From: Siphonodentalium dalli | Lineage: Eukaryota; Mollusca; Scaphopoda; Gadilida; Siphonodentaliidae | Direction of reading: 5' to 3' | Length of the DNA: 64,000 nucleotides | NCBI GenBank assembly: GCA_032622095.1 | Contig: CP136061.1 | Location: 56,247,762 to 56,311,761, forward strand | Part shown: positions 40,500 through 53,780 of the stretch, piece after piece | How positions within the stretch are numbered: the stretch's first letter is position 1 | How the letters are laid out: every line of letters begins with the position of its first letter | Position numbers and translations under genes: made by a program | The notes under the pieces: generated by a model | The model's input: only the letters and a program-made list of their open reading frames with translations | Told to the model about the DNA's origin: nothing | The model's database searches: none

Positions 40500-41465
40500 G
40501 TCAACAATGCAGGCTACAGGTCGTACCTTTGGTCGGATCATTATGAAATTTGTCATAGCTGTTGACATCAACATTTAGACCAGATTATTAATTTTGGGAT
40601 CATTCGGAAAAAAAACATGGCCGCCAGTGGCCATCTTGGATTTCAAAATTCAATCCATTAGCACGGGCTACAGTTCGTAATGTTTGTCTGATCATCATGA
40701 AATTTGTCAAGAATGTTAATAATGACATGTAGATGGGAACGAGTCCTTTTGGGGTCATTCGGCCAAAAAACATGGCCGCAGCAGCCATTTTGGATTTTAG
40801 TCTTTATATGACTAAATCTTTAGCACGGGCTACAGGTCTTAACTTTAGTCTGATCATCATAAAATTTGTCATGGCTGTTGAAATTGGAATGTAGATGGGA
40901 ACGAGTCATTTTGGGGTCATTCGGACAAAAAACATGGCCGCCAGTGGCCATCTTGGATTTCAAAATTTAATCCATTAGCACGGGCCACAGGTCGTACTGT
41001 TTGTCTGATCATCATGAAATTTGTCATGGATGATAATATTGACATGTAGATGGGAACGAGTAATTTTGGGGTTATTCGGCCAAAAACATGGCCGCCAGCA
41101 GCCATCTTGGATTTTACTCTTTGTATGACTAAATTCTTTAGCACGGGCTACAGGTCGTACTTTCAGTCTGATCATCATAAAATTTGTCAAGAATGTTAAT
41201 AATGACATGTAGATGGGAACGAGTCATTTTGGGATCATTTGACCCAAAAACATGGCCGCCAGCAGCCATCTTGGATTTTAATCTTTGTATGACTAAATCC
41301 TTTAGCACGGGCTACAGGTCGTACCTTTAGTCTGATCATCATGAAATTTTTCATGGCTGTTGAAATTGGAATGTAGATGAGAATGAGTCATTTTGGGGAC
41401 ATTCCGACAAAAAAACATGGCTGCCAGCAGCCATCTTGGATTTCCAAATTCAATTCTAAATCTTT
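40500..41465. repeat. Tandem array of about 160-bp units (six copies)
   Basis: Copies begin near 40,508, 40,660, 40,822, 40,978, 41,141 and 41,305 with GCACGGGCTACAGGTCGTAC. Each contains GATCATCATGAAATTTGTCA and AAAACATGGCCGCCAG...CCATCTTGGAT. The minus-strand ORFs with SKMAAGGH-like peptides are translations of the array, not genes. Confidence 0.88.
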
Positions 41466-42719
41466 CCATTCATTGCTCATCACACAAATTTAACTTCTTC
41501 TCAAAGTTGAGCTACAGTGTCATTGACACTTTCATTTGAGACATTAAAGAACGAAATATGTCGTTACACCATTAATGATCATTAATACATAATTTGTGTT
41601 TATGAAAGTCTGGTACAGACAGTTTGTTTCCAGTACATATTCATTGGAACGTAAACAATTATTCTCTGACAAATCATGTTAATATTGCCTTTCGTTACTG
41701 GTTTCCTTGACTCACATATCTCTCACTTCTTAATACTTATAATTAAAACAAATGTTCTGTGTTTTGTGTCACTTCTTAATAGCATTCTGTATTCTGCTAT
41801 TGAAAAGAAAAACAGTTGTAGTATACCTTAAAGGTATGAAGGCCTTGGTGGGTATCATGTGAACATATTTCCACCGCTACAAACGAAATAATATTCAAAT
41901 ATAGACAGACTTTGTTAATATACAAATGAGAAATATCTCATAAACATTATGTTATAGTCGTAAATTTGCCGACTGTTATGTAAACAAAGCATAAAAAGTT
42001 ACTTTCCTGGTGTTTCTTTATATTATGATGGTAAACATAAAGAGCGTTCTTTGTTGCTCAATTCCTTATTTGGAAATAATAAAGAGCGTTTATACCATTT
42101 GTGTGTGATTAGCCAGTAGCATTATGCTGCCTTCTATAACACAATCAGACTCTTGTTTAGGTAAAATTTAGTAGGTCTTTATGTAAGCATGATGTTTAAG
42201 GGATTACAGTGCTCATGAAACAACAAAACTCTATCGGAAAGCCACCCCTATTGTGATCACAATAATCCAAGTCCCATAAAAATCGCGTAATAATTAAGCC
42301 GAGAAATAAATAAATAATACCGCCACCGGTTGTCGGCTATCTCCGTCGCAAAACCTCGCATGACGTCAAGCGAGGTAAACTAATTAAAAACACGGAATCG
42401 GAGTTATTTGTGTCTACCTATATGACGATGGAAAATCCGGAATAGACATCAGCTCGTGAGCGTGATGGAATTACTGCGGGGCATATCAATAGCATTGTGT
42501 ACACATGGTTAATTGTCATCGCGCGGTGAGTTATATTCACTTGTGATTTGTCTTAAGCGCTGTTTGGAAAGTTATTGTTTTGACAAAAAAACTATAGAAG
42601 GCCGATTGAGCGGGGTAGGTAACACTTTCGTGTCAAAAATAAAGCTTATAAAAACATGAGCAGGCATGTGAACTCTATTCGGGCGCGTGTTCACGATGTT
42701 GTTTTAATTTTCCGTATAT
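41466..42719. other. No gene seen; start of the TAAAGAGCGTT motif field
   Basis: Two ATAAAGAGCGTT motifs lie at about 42,039 and 42,081. Otherwise no supportable features. Confidence 0.4.
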
Positions 42720-43725
42720 ATGCCCCGAGTGTCCCGTATTTACAATCATTCATTCGTAACATTGCCATATAAATGCAGTGTTTTCGGCTGTGGCCGGTCT
42801 AGTGACTCTCAGTTAGGTATAATGCTGTATTCATTTCCAAACGATGTTCGTTTACGTGCCATTTGGCGGCATTTCTGTGGGAAACCCGTTGCGCAATCAT
42901 CAGAAACCGATTACATATACCAAATAAAGAGCGTTTAATTTGACAAGTCAGTCATGGTTACGAATACATACAATTGCAGTTAAAGTGGAGAGTATGTTGA
43001 ATAAATCACGATAACAACTATTCTTAGTCGATTCCCCATTTCCTTCACCATGGCTCCATAAAGAGCGTTCCATGTTAAGAGTTTTCCTAATATGGTACGA
43101 ATAAAAAGAGTTTAATAAAGCGGAAATTGCTATGACTTGGAAGGATATACAAAGCATGCATATCGGAAGTTCGTGTACATGTATTGACCTGTATTGGTGT
43201 AATCATTAAAAAAAATCACGATGACAACTGTTCTAAGTCGAGTCCCTTTACCTTGACGCAATAAAGAGCGTTCACTATTACGATATATTGCGAATAAAGA
43301 GCACTTGAATATGTGATTCCATATTAAACCGGATTATTATCCCTCCTTCAAAAAGTGTTATATATGATTGGATGTTTATAACCCTATTGTTATGCGTAAT
43401 TGCCACATAGAGGTCGATTTATGACCTGGATATTCAATAGACCGCATCGCTAGAGTGCTAATTTAATAGGTCAATAACGATGCATAGATGTAGTGAATTT
43501 CCACCAGTGACAGTCGGCTAGATTGTTTTGGGGTGGGGGAAGCAATATTCCGAAATATATATAAACACCATATTGCCCAAATAATTACATGATTCATAAC
43601 CAAGGAAAAATGAACATATCATATTGGTAATGAATGACTTGATTATAATTGATTAAATCCGACAGCAATAAACCAATTGTGTGTTGTTTTACCGCGTTAC
43701 GATAATTAAAACGAAACGCTCTTTA
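42030..43725. repeat. Dispersed ATAAAGAGCGTT motif field
   Basis: The 12-mer, or near-matches, occurs at about 42,039, 42,081, 42,926, 43,059, 43,262, 43,287 (GAGCAC variant), a degenerate AAAAAGAGTTT near 43,101, and inverted near 43,715. Spacing is irregular and flanks are dissimilar, so it is not a simple tandem repeat. Confidence 0.6.
42720..42938 (+). CDS. Possible THAP-type zinc-finger exon or fragment
   Basis: The ORF starts with ATG and reads YKCSVFGCGRSSDSQLGIML followed by YSFPNDVRLRAIWRHFCGK. THAP domains have C-x2-4-C near the N-terminus, then an FP(K/N)D-like segment, an invariant Trp, and a distal C-x2-H. The first Cys pair, the FP and the Trp are here. The distal C-x2-H is not; TDYIYQIK occupies that place. 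It may be an exon whose second zinc-ligand pair lies downstream, or a decayed copy. A TAAAGAGCGTT motif overlaps its stop. Confidence 0.4.
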   Translation: MPRVSRIYNHSFVTLPYKCSVFGCGRSSDSQLGIMLYSFPNDVRLRAIWRHFCGKPVAQSSETDYIYQIKSV

Positions 43726-45339
43726 TTGACACACGACTAATGTCATCTGGAAATTGGAATGTTTACGAGATGATAATTGCCTAATAACTGTGCAAGTCTT
43801 CGCGTATATATGCAATCTTGATATGCATATATAATATAACTTGGACTATTCCGGTAACGAAAAAATATATATAAACACGAGCACGCGTTTATATAGATAA
43901 ATGCGCGCAAAACTGAATAATATACGGGCATGGCTTTATAGTAACAACACATCGCGATACATATAATAATAGTAATAATAACACGATAAAGATCGACATT
44001 TAATTACGAGAAAGGCGATGTTTCGGCGAAGTTTTGCATTCGCAGTGTGATAACGCGACAATCGTCAAAGGCCGCGATCGACTACATGCAAACTTAAAAT
44101 ACCGCCGTCGCGTATCTATGCGTTGTCAATGAGTTACCACGTGATCGATCACGTGCTATGCTTCTGTTTACATGTGACAATCACGTGATCGGGCTGATGA
44201 TCACGTGACTTCGTCTACAACAAAATCTTCGGCTAACTTCGGAATTTTTTTGAATCGTTATAAAAATAACGATTGCGGCCGAATATTAGATTATATGCGC
44301 CCAATGGACATTTTATATATATATTATCGGTATATTGAAAGAAAATAATATTGTTTTTTTCAGGACCGTATTCCTTTAAGGGATAGTGATCGTATATTTG
44401 AACCAAAATGTATGCGTTTTAATATTGATCTGTTTACGGTGTTTGGAACAAATATTTTCGACAACTAAACCCTCTCGTCCCTTTAATATAATTAATATAA
44501 CATCCCTCATCCAATAATCTCCAAATTGCATATCTAATTTCAATCCTAGTTACACATCACACCGCCCCTCATCATTTGCCAATTGTACACCCCTTTTTGC
44601 TGCTTCTGTTGCAACTGCTCAATTTCTTTAAAAATTATTGAAAAAATGGTCCTCCGGCCTGCGACATTTACCTCCGATTTAGTTTTTTCGATCATCGGTC
44701 CACACCAAAATTGAGCACACGTCCCTATATAATATACCTATTTAAACCGAGTATACACGGTGGTGTAATAGAAGAACCATTAATTTAACCGTAACCGTAG
44801 CATATTTCCACGTATACGTGTACGTTTTCACGACAAATCCCCGCTGATCTGTTATTAATGAACCAAACAATTAACATGTCAACACACTCTGGCCCGCCAA
44901 TGCTACAGTGTATAAACGTAACGGGGCAAATATGCATATTATATTGACAGCTAACGAGAACATTCATCACCAATAATCTGCTCACCCCCTTTCAGTCGAT
45001 ACGATAGAAACTAAACGATTTGTTACTTCTAATTACCCGTACTTAATTACACTACTTGCGTGTTAATAAAGTACGACACCCCCCCCCCCCCAATCACAAC
45101 TAAAGGTGAAACATGGGATTTAGAACATTAATATTCACTCTTACACAGTTCCACATTCAAGGTGTGTCTTGTGTAATCGTATGTCAGTTGTAACGTTGTG
45201 AAACCGCAACCGAACTGAATTATTCTATTGCTAAATAGTTCATGGGTGACCTGATGCATGCATCTTAGTTTTCTTGGTTTTTATGTTGTGAGGAAAATAC
45301 CCAACACTCCGCAATAGATTAGCTGTCCGATTAAACTAC
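43300..45339. other. No gene seen
   Basis: AT-rich, with a poly-C tract near 45,078. ORFs in this interval lack recognisable domains. TCACGTGA-like E-box palindromes cluster at about 44,138-44,210 (several CACGTG within 75 bp). Confidence 0.45.
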
Positions 45340-47089
45340 TGTCACACTCCGCTGCGACCAGGCCGGCGCTTGCATTGCGCTGACAAATAATCAAAGCGCC
45401 AAGCAAAGCGCAGTAAGGTATCCAAGAACGTAATGGCGACGCAGTGGACACTGGCTAGGACGGGAGAGGGTCTCCGTGATCGCCCCAGAGCGCCAGAGCG
45501 CCGCGCTTGTTTTGTGCATGCACAAAACAAGCGCAGAGGTTCGGCGTTCTGACCAGGCGTAGTACCGTCGCCATGACAGCGCAAAGCGTACTAACAACGC
45601 AATGACAACGACTTGAACGCATTAAGAGCGTTTACGGCGTGGAGGAAACGCAGTGAGAGTGCGTGAGAGCGTGAGAATTGACATGACAAAGCAGGAACGC
45701 AATGGGTCGTACAAAGAGCGCGACGAAAACGTGATAAGCGGGATAGGAGCATAGCTTGTCACGCGCGCCGCATGTATAACTGGTGGGGAAGTTTCTCGTT
45801 TCGCGTGCGGGCTGACATTATCAAGGGGTATTTTATTAGTTTTATTTATAGAATGGGAATTTTTGGGATGATTAAAAGTCAAACTGCAAGCTGGAGGCCG
45901 AGTCCCGTAAAAGGTGCATGTAGTTGGGGAAATTCACTTTCGTTTATTGTGTTAATCAACGTTGATTAATGTTGATTTTTGGTTTGTGATAAACTATATG
46001 TCAATTACAAATAAAAGAAATTTCAGCAGCCCACTGGGGGTTGTGGTCGGAGACGGTCGAGTCGGCCACCGGTTCGTTAATTAGGTGCTGGTTGTTATTG
46101 TTATTTAACGGAATTCTGAGTTGGTCATTCGCAAAACCACTATATTTTATAGTCTACAATTACATTCTTGGGTTTATAATATATGATCTTGAGCGTGTTA
46201 CCATTTCTGACATTGGTTCTCTTGTTTTAACAGATTGAAAATATCTGAAAATTTTCCGCGCTTCTACTGTGCGTTACTCGTATTTTGATACTTTTTCAAC
46301 TCAAATCAAACGCCAGCAAAGACACACGCAATACAACTATATCATTCAGACATAACATAAATCTACCAAAGACACACGCAATACAACTATATAATTCAGA
46401 CATAACAGATACCTACCAAAGACACACGCAATACAACTATATAATTCAGACATAACAGATACCCACCAAAGACACACGCAATACAACAGTTGGTGTGAGC
46501 AGACCGCATTTCAAAGTGGGATCGTACTGTAAACCTGCTGTAAACGCCGAAAGAACGCCATGTGTAACGCTTGGGCGTAAAGCGAGCGCCAGAGTCGCAG
46601 TGGCAGCACAATGTGGACGTTCTATGAGCGGGAACCAGCCCATAACACCCCATGACAGCGCAGAAAGAGCGCAATAAGTTTTGGACAGAGCCTCATTGAG
46701 CGTATTAAGGACGGGAAAGGCACGTAGTGATAATTTGATTAAGCTTACTGTAGTCGCAAAATACAAGATTAATTCCTTGCTGCGACCACGAGAAGCTAAT
46801 ATGCGCTTTTGCTACGTCCACATAACGCTCACGTCGCTCGCTTGGCGCTTTGCTTTGCGCTGTCACGGCGACAGTACTACGTTCTGGTCAGAACGCCGAG
46901 CCTCTGCGCTTGTTTTGTGCATGCATAAAACAAGCGCGGCGCTCTGGCACCTATGTGCGACCATGGAGATCCTCGCCCGTTGTAGCCAGTGTCCACTGCG
47001 TCACCAATCGGTTCTTGGAGACCTTAGTGCGTTTAGGTGGGCGCTTTGATACTTTTGCAGCGCAATGAGAGCGCCGGTCTGAGTGTGAC
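45340..47089. mobile_element. Large foldback element with GC-rich arms (about 1.75 kb)
   Basis: The left arm (about 45,343-45,720) and right arm (about 46,530-47,085) are diverged inverted copies, bounded by CTGTCACACTC and GAGTGTGACAG. Both contain the 28-bp palindrome GCTTGTTTTGTGCATGC-ACAAAACAAGC and CTGTCATGGCGAC-like blocks. The middle holds a 50-bp tandem array. The overlapping ORFs in the arms are low-information translations. A fragment of the same family lies at about 31,740. Confidence 0.75.
46314..46487. repeat. 50-bp tandem repeat (about 3.3 copies)
   Basis: GACACACGCAATACAACTAT recurs at 46,321, 46,371, 46,421 and 46,471, exactly 50 bp apart. Confidence 0.93.
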
Positions 47090-50000
47090 AGGGGCTTTAT
47101 ATATATATAGCAGAGAGAGATAGAGAGATAAATTTAATTGGCAAAAAACATCCATATCAGGACAGTATGCATACATAATAACATATAATTGTACATTGTG
47201 TATTGAACAGTATATATAATAAATGATATTAATATAAGGTCAAGCTGAATGTGCAATGGATCATCTATTCTGTAATTGTTCATTGATTTATGATACGAAG
47301 CTCATCACGTGCGGAGAATAATCTTCGGATCATATGACAAATTGAAGTGCATGTATTTGAAACATTGTTGGATAAGATTTTGACAAGCTGTTCAGTTTGG
47401 GTCATGCTTTCAAACTCTGAGAACTGTGTCTTCATAAGGTGTGTGAGCTGGAGACGTTGTGTGTGGTAAGCGCCGCGTGCACTCTAAAAGAAAATGTTTT
47501 TCGTCTTCAATAGCATTATCGGAACAAAATATACAAAACCTTTGTTCCACTGCCGTCGGCATGATAGTATTGTATACATGAGTCTTAAACTCGGAGTTCA
47601 GCGTTTCATCTTTGACAAGTCAAGTACAGCTAACGTGACAAGGAAATCTGTGTCAGTCCTATATATAACAATACTATAACAATCAGTAGCCACGCCAGGC
47701 GCCGTTCTTATAGAATTAAAGAGATATCGCATGCACATTTTAGTGAATCAAACTGCATGCTTATGCATGCATGCACTTTGCCCACTTCAAGACTTTAGCA
47801 TGGAAGTTATATTAATGACAATACCATGCAACCACATCGATCGTACCGTTCAAATATAGAAATAGAAATTTATAGCTGAATACATTTTATTAATGTTATT
47901 GAAATATCAAGTCAAAATGTTATGGCTGCTGTTGTTGTTGTTGTTGTTTGTATTATATTAGTATTGATATAAGACATCCTCGAAAAGTATCCTGATAGAA
48001 CGTATTAGATGAATATAAAAACGACGATAATGAGGACTGACGATGGTTAACAGAGAGACTACCGCCATATCTATCGACCAATTCTTCTTCTATCTTCTTC
48101 TATCTTATTCTTCTTCTTATCTTCTTCTTCTTTTCCTCTCATTCTTTTCCTCTTCTTCTTTTTCTGTCTGCTTCTTCTTCATTTTCTGTGTTCTTTTATG
48201 TATATGTATATATTTCGCACTAAGCACCTTGTAAATATTGCACATCTCGCCAGTTACATGTGAACTCATGTCTTAGAGATTAAAGCATAGCATAGATCTG
48301 AATGACGCACGTAGTCGTAACTCGTAAAAACTTTATCGGCGTAAACAAAAAGCATGATACGGCCAAATAGAGAAATATAATTCGTATTTAGGAAAGAATT
48401 TGCATGTTGTCAATTTGAATGTGAAATTTATGGGAGTAACCAGGAGTAACCATTATATTCTCTGTTGTCGTTTGATCACCCGAGCGAAGTGTTCGACGCC
48501 AGGTTAAAGTACCTGCCTATATATATGGACTTGACTTGTCATAGCAGAAGACCTCATACTTCCTATCAAAGCTCATATATCAACTATACATATTCAATAC
48601 TTTGCGGGCTGGGATAAAACGTGCAACGTTTTGCTGCATCCATCACTATATCATTAAACTGGTATTTCCAGATAGTAAAGTGTCTTATCGTGTGAATGAC
48701 GGAACTGTCCAGGCTATTAACCGCAAATCAAAGATAACACAGGACGTATAATTAACTAGAAAACCAATGTCAGAAATGGTAACGCGCTCAAGATCATATA
48801 TTATTTACACATGATTGTAATTATAGAATATATTATATATTGGTTTCACTAATCCTTCAAATTATTACAACAACTATATACGGCTTATCACTGAAGGTTT
48901 CTCGTGCATCTCACCAGAATTCCCAACTACACCTTTTACCGGACTCGGCCTCCGGGTAGCAGTTTGACTTTTAATCCGTCCCAAAAATTCCCATTTCTAT
49001 ACATAAAACGCCCATGGCCCATGTATACCAAGAACCAGCGAAACAGTTTACACGCGGAGCGCGAAATAAAGTGATGAACTACACATATACTATATTGTGT
49101 GACTCGTGATTGTTTGGTTGTTTCTATGTATGGTCGACTCGCATATATAAGAGAATGCATTGGCCTTATAGTGTGGATTAATGTCTTAATAATCTCATAC
49201 CATTGACCTCCCCTCCATGCTAATGCTGAATCTTAAGTGTCGATATATAGAAGACTGTTGTATAACATTGCAGACAATTCCCTCTATCATGCAAATCTGA
49301 AATGTAATGCTTTGATCATGCACGGTACATTCACCAGCATGAACAATACATAATTTTGGGGTGACGATTATTGGTTTTCCCCATTCCTGTCATGTGAAAG
49401 ATTTCAGAATAAAACATCGGTATTTTGTTGCTTTTTGGCAGGTATCTACATATACATATCAAAATTAAGTTGCTCTGTTTCTTATTTTAAATGCAGTACT
49501 ACAACCTATTTAATATAGCAAACAGAGTAAAGACTAGCAGATGTTGCCATTATCAACCATGCACTCAACCCTGCAAATTAATCAATCAAGCCAACGTCCT
49601 TGGTTTGTTGAATAGTTGGCATGTTAGGTTGTTTGATGTATGATATATAATGTTTTTAGTTACAGTGAATTTACAAGACTTCTAAATTTATGGTGGCCAT
49701 AATTGTTGCCATCTCAAATTTGCTTCATCTGAATCTGCAAGTGGCAAGCTCACATAAAGCATGGATTAATTTGAATGATAAAACTATTTTTCTTTAGGTT
49801 ATATACGTGGATTTGTATAAGTTATAGTAAAAAAAAAACCTCCAAATTATTATTTTGATATCTCAACATGTAGATACCTACCGACTGTGTGATATCTATT
49901 TACCCATGTAATATGTGTCTAGTTGCTGCTTAAACTACTCCAATCACATCGCAGAGGTGCAACAGAACGATTTAATTTTATTTTTGGGGAGAATGTCCTC

Positions 50001-50532
50001 CTTGGTGGGCAATCCCATCCTAGAATGCTATATGAAATAATATAAATGATATATGTGTGTAGTTACCGTGTAGATCGATATATCAAATTAATTTTCAATT
50101 ATGGGCCAGAATTTCAGCAAATAGGGCTGAACCCCAAGATTGGTTTCTGGCCCCTAAAATAGGACATTGGTCTATTATTCCGTTTGGTCCATTTTATAAA
50201 AACATTTGACTCGACCAATGAATTCCTCATCAAAAAGTACGTCCGACTCATTATCAAACAGAAACTGGACCCCAATTACTTAAACAGCCTAATAACGAGA
50301 CAAATAATAGTAACCCAAAGGCAATATTCAGAATTGGGGGGGGGGGGGGGGGGTTGGGGATAATATGCATACACGTTTTGTACCAAATATGTTCTATATT
50401 ATATTGTTGTGTGCTGACAAGGCCAGATAAGTTTTTACGACTAAACACACTGGGTTAAAAATGGGAATGCACTACAAGTCTTTGAATACAGTGGTTTGTT
50501 TGAAAATATAGTGTGAAAAATGAAAACATTTA
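47090..50532. other. No gene seen; simple repeats
   Basis: (TGT)n at about 47,931-47,949, a TTC/TCT-rich pyrimidine tract at 48,080-48,200 and a poly-G tract at 50,336-50,353. No ORF has recognisable motifs. Confidence 0.45.
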
Positions 50533-50536
50533 TTAA

Positions 50537-50972
50537 AGGTACTCAATCCGATTCGATGGTCCCCATATAATCAGATTCCAAAAACAACAATTTTTTTAAA
50601 TGCCGCGTCAGTTATCAGAATTGATTAATTGCCCAAAAATAATTCTAACCACAGTCAATTATAGTATAAAATCGGCCAAAACCTGTTATTTATCAACATT
50701 TTGTTCAACGAAATTTTGCCGATTTGACAAATATCTGACACAAAAAAGCCACTTGACTTTAGAGTTATTGATCTTTATCCGCAATTTGATCTTCTCGTCG
50801 ACTTTTACTGGGCTACTATATATTCCAGGTGATGAACAAAAATAGATTTAAAAAATCGATATCTGATCACTCTGAGCTTTGATGGGTGGGTTCCTCGACT
50901 CGAATCAAATATTTTTTACCCCCGAAGTCAAATAAATAGTAATTGAGGGGCGCTTAATCGGATTGAGTATCT
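50537..50972 (-). mobile_element. piggyBac-like MITE (TTAA target), copy 2
   Basis: Ends AGGTACTCAATCCGAT and ATCGGATTGAGTATCT, flanked by TTAA at 50,533-50,536 and 50,973-50,976. Similar in reverse orientation to 34124-34571, including GATCACTCTGAGCT and TTCCTCGACTCGAATCAAAT blocks. Confidence 0.8.
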
Positions 50973-50976
50973 TTAA

Positions 50977-53780
50977 TATTTTCATCTGATATGCAACTGG
51001 GATCCTTTTCTGTTAGCAAATTCAGGTTTTTATAACCACATATATACTATTAACATCACGGAACAATAGATGTGTGACTATACAACAAGGACATTTAAAT
51101 TCCACGTGTCTTCGCTAATTGTGGCTTATTTTGTGTGGAATCGAGCGAATACCAAAAATAACTAAAAATACTCAACTCTAATGTTCGGGGACATTTAGTG
51201 TAGTGTCTGTGATGTTATTTCGCATCACCATACATAAAAAAAAACTCTTCTGTGGTATTTAGTTCCTTACGTTGCCTCTTTTTGTCCTAATGTTCATGGA
51301 CTATATTACTAGTATATGGGTTTTTTTTCTGTCGTCTGCTTTTATTATGGTTACCCGAACACCCTTCTAAATGAATAAAATACCGTTACAGTATATACAA
51401 ATATACTTTTATAACTAAATGGGAGACTCTTTATGCTATTATAGTATATGTTTGTTGTGTCTGTCGGCTGCTGTTATTACATGCATGACCACCCCTCTAA
51501 ATGTCAATGTATACTTTAAAACTGGATGGGAGAATCCATTCACTATACAGCAATGGTCAAAAGCAAACGTTTCAAAAAGGTGTATCTCTATGATCCATAA
51601 ACCGACTTTGTAGTTTAAAATGCATTATATGTGTATAGACGGGCCGGATGTGCCTATAGATTTATCCTTCTTCCTTCAGTCTGCTGTCCGAGTTCGATAT
51701 CGATTCAATATCGGAGTTTCGTCGGATATATACAGTGGTGACGTGTACCGATGACGTCAGGTAAATGCTGTCATCATTATGATTGAGACACACCTGTCTG
51801 CGCTCAACATGTGCAATAGTCTGAGACCATCCACGTGTGGTGGACTCAGTGGCTAGCACCAATGAGTACTTTGTCTCATATCAATTGTCAATGTACTGAG
51901 GCGTTGTTTCGTGGGATGATTACGATTAATTACGATAAATTACACTCCGTACACTAGGGTTCGGTAAACGAATAGCCCCATAATCGTCATTTCGTGGTGA
52001 TAAGGTAAATCGTAACCGTAATGAAACATTATAATGTAAACGAACGGGGGATTCTCAACCCCACAGTTTTAAAATCCAATAAAACATAAGAATCCATCCC
52101 TTGAGTACAGATTAATGTAGAATATAAACGATCCATATCAAAGTATTCAAAATATGAAGACAAGTTTGTGCTGTCGAGTGTGAGCGGGAGCATTTTACCA
52201 TTATTGATAGGAACGCTGGGCAGTACTTTTCTTGAGATACTAGATGGCGAAAGTTGTCAATTTCATCATTTTTATTTCATAATTTCCATCCATAAAATAT
52301 CTCCCCCAGTAACCCACGAATTTCGATTATTTCACCGAAACGCGACAAGTATAACGTCATTATAAATTATCCCATGGTTCTGGGTACTAAATTTCCCAGT
52401 TCACAAAACTGGTATTATGCTATACCCACTGGTTTGTTGATATCCAGGTTTGGCTCCTGTATATATTCAATTCGAGATTCGTTACGATTCGCGAATCTCA
52501 TCCCTGGTTCGATTCAAAATTCAATTCAACTGTAAACCCCCGAATCGCAGGACCCTATAGTTGATGTGTTCAATTATAAGTAGCTAAAATTAATCACGTT
52601 TTTCGCATGCAAGCTACGGATAATCCACTCGGTTCCATATCTTACATGCACGTCTATTAATATCGATCGCGGGAGTCGTACTAATATGCGACATATATAT
52701 CTCAGATTTTATGGAGGCACGGACTCAGTATGAGTGTTCATGAATCATTGCTTCATATATATGGCTACATTGTGGAACATTATAATCATATTCCTTACAG
52801 ACTATAATTTTGATATGAATCCGCTATAGTAAATTGGTGCTGTCACCACACGAGAATCACTCCCATTAGCGGAGTAATATGCGTCTAATCAAGCCTGAAA
52901 AATATATCAAACTAACACGGTGTCCCTGAAAGCCAGTTGACACGTTCTATTCTCTCTCCGATTGAGTCAATATAGCGCGTCATGCTGCTTCGTGTAATCG
53001 AAAACCAGATATGGTTAATATGATGGTCCCCATAACGAAGTCATTATCTAACACCCCAATAAGCTGATTCTGCAACTATAAGCAACACGGGCATCTATAT
53101 ATAGATTACTTCGGGACACCGGTGGCTCAGTCGCAAGCAGTCTCAGTAAACTGAGCGCGAATTTATGGCATGCACTCTTCAATGTATATGTTAAGGGTCA
53201 GATGCACGTTTGGCCAAAATTTCCTGGTATTTCTAAAAAGATTTTCTCAAAATCTGACAGGAATTTATTTGTGAAATTTGGTACTTGTACTTGTAAGCGA
53301 TTGTTGTGATACAATATTTAAGAACCATCGAACAATTGGTTATTATAATCTAATTTACTTCACTTTTATGGCATGGAAAATATTTAAAATTTCACCATTT
53401 TCAGGTACCAAGAACTTCTGTAAATTAGATTTGTTTCAAAAGTGCAGATCATATATCTATGAAACCATATCTGAAGATCATGAGAGGAGACTTAATTATT
53501 TCTTGATTCATGAAATTTTATGATTATTTTCACTTAGAAAGACAACGGAATTTGTTTACATATATAGGGCGAAAAAAATGTTTTTGCCCCTCTCGGGGAC
53601 CCACCACCCCTCTACCTGCAATTTTTTTTCCGCCCAATTTTTGGGACCCGGCCACCCCCAAAATATCACAAAAAACATAAAATAAAAACCAAATCATAGC
53701 CTAGCAAAGAATTGTTCCGTTTCTTATTATTTAATACTATTCCAGCATTTTAATAAACCTCTGAATGGAGATAATTATCT
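50977..53780. other. No gene seen
   Basis: AT-rich sequence with no recognisable gene. A small direct repeat (about 51,330-51,415 versus 51,415-51,530, with CTGTCG..CTGCT and ATTA...CACC blocks) is visible. A tRNA-head-like GGTGGCTCAGTCGCAAGC near 53,122 may be a SINE remnant. Confidence 0.4.

Noticed and set aside
40600-41208. Minus-strand ORFs with SKMAAGGH and NFMMIRQTVRPVARANG peptides
   Set aside because: Translations of the 160-bp tandem repeat; similar peptides repeat with stops between copies.
45340-47068. Overlapping ORFs in the GC-rich foldback arms as genes
   Set aside because: The same sequence is open in several frames and both arms, with no domain; openness follows from base composition.
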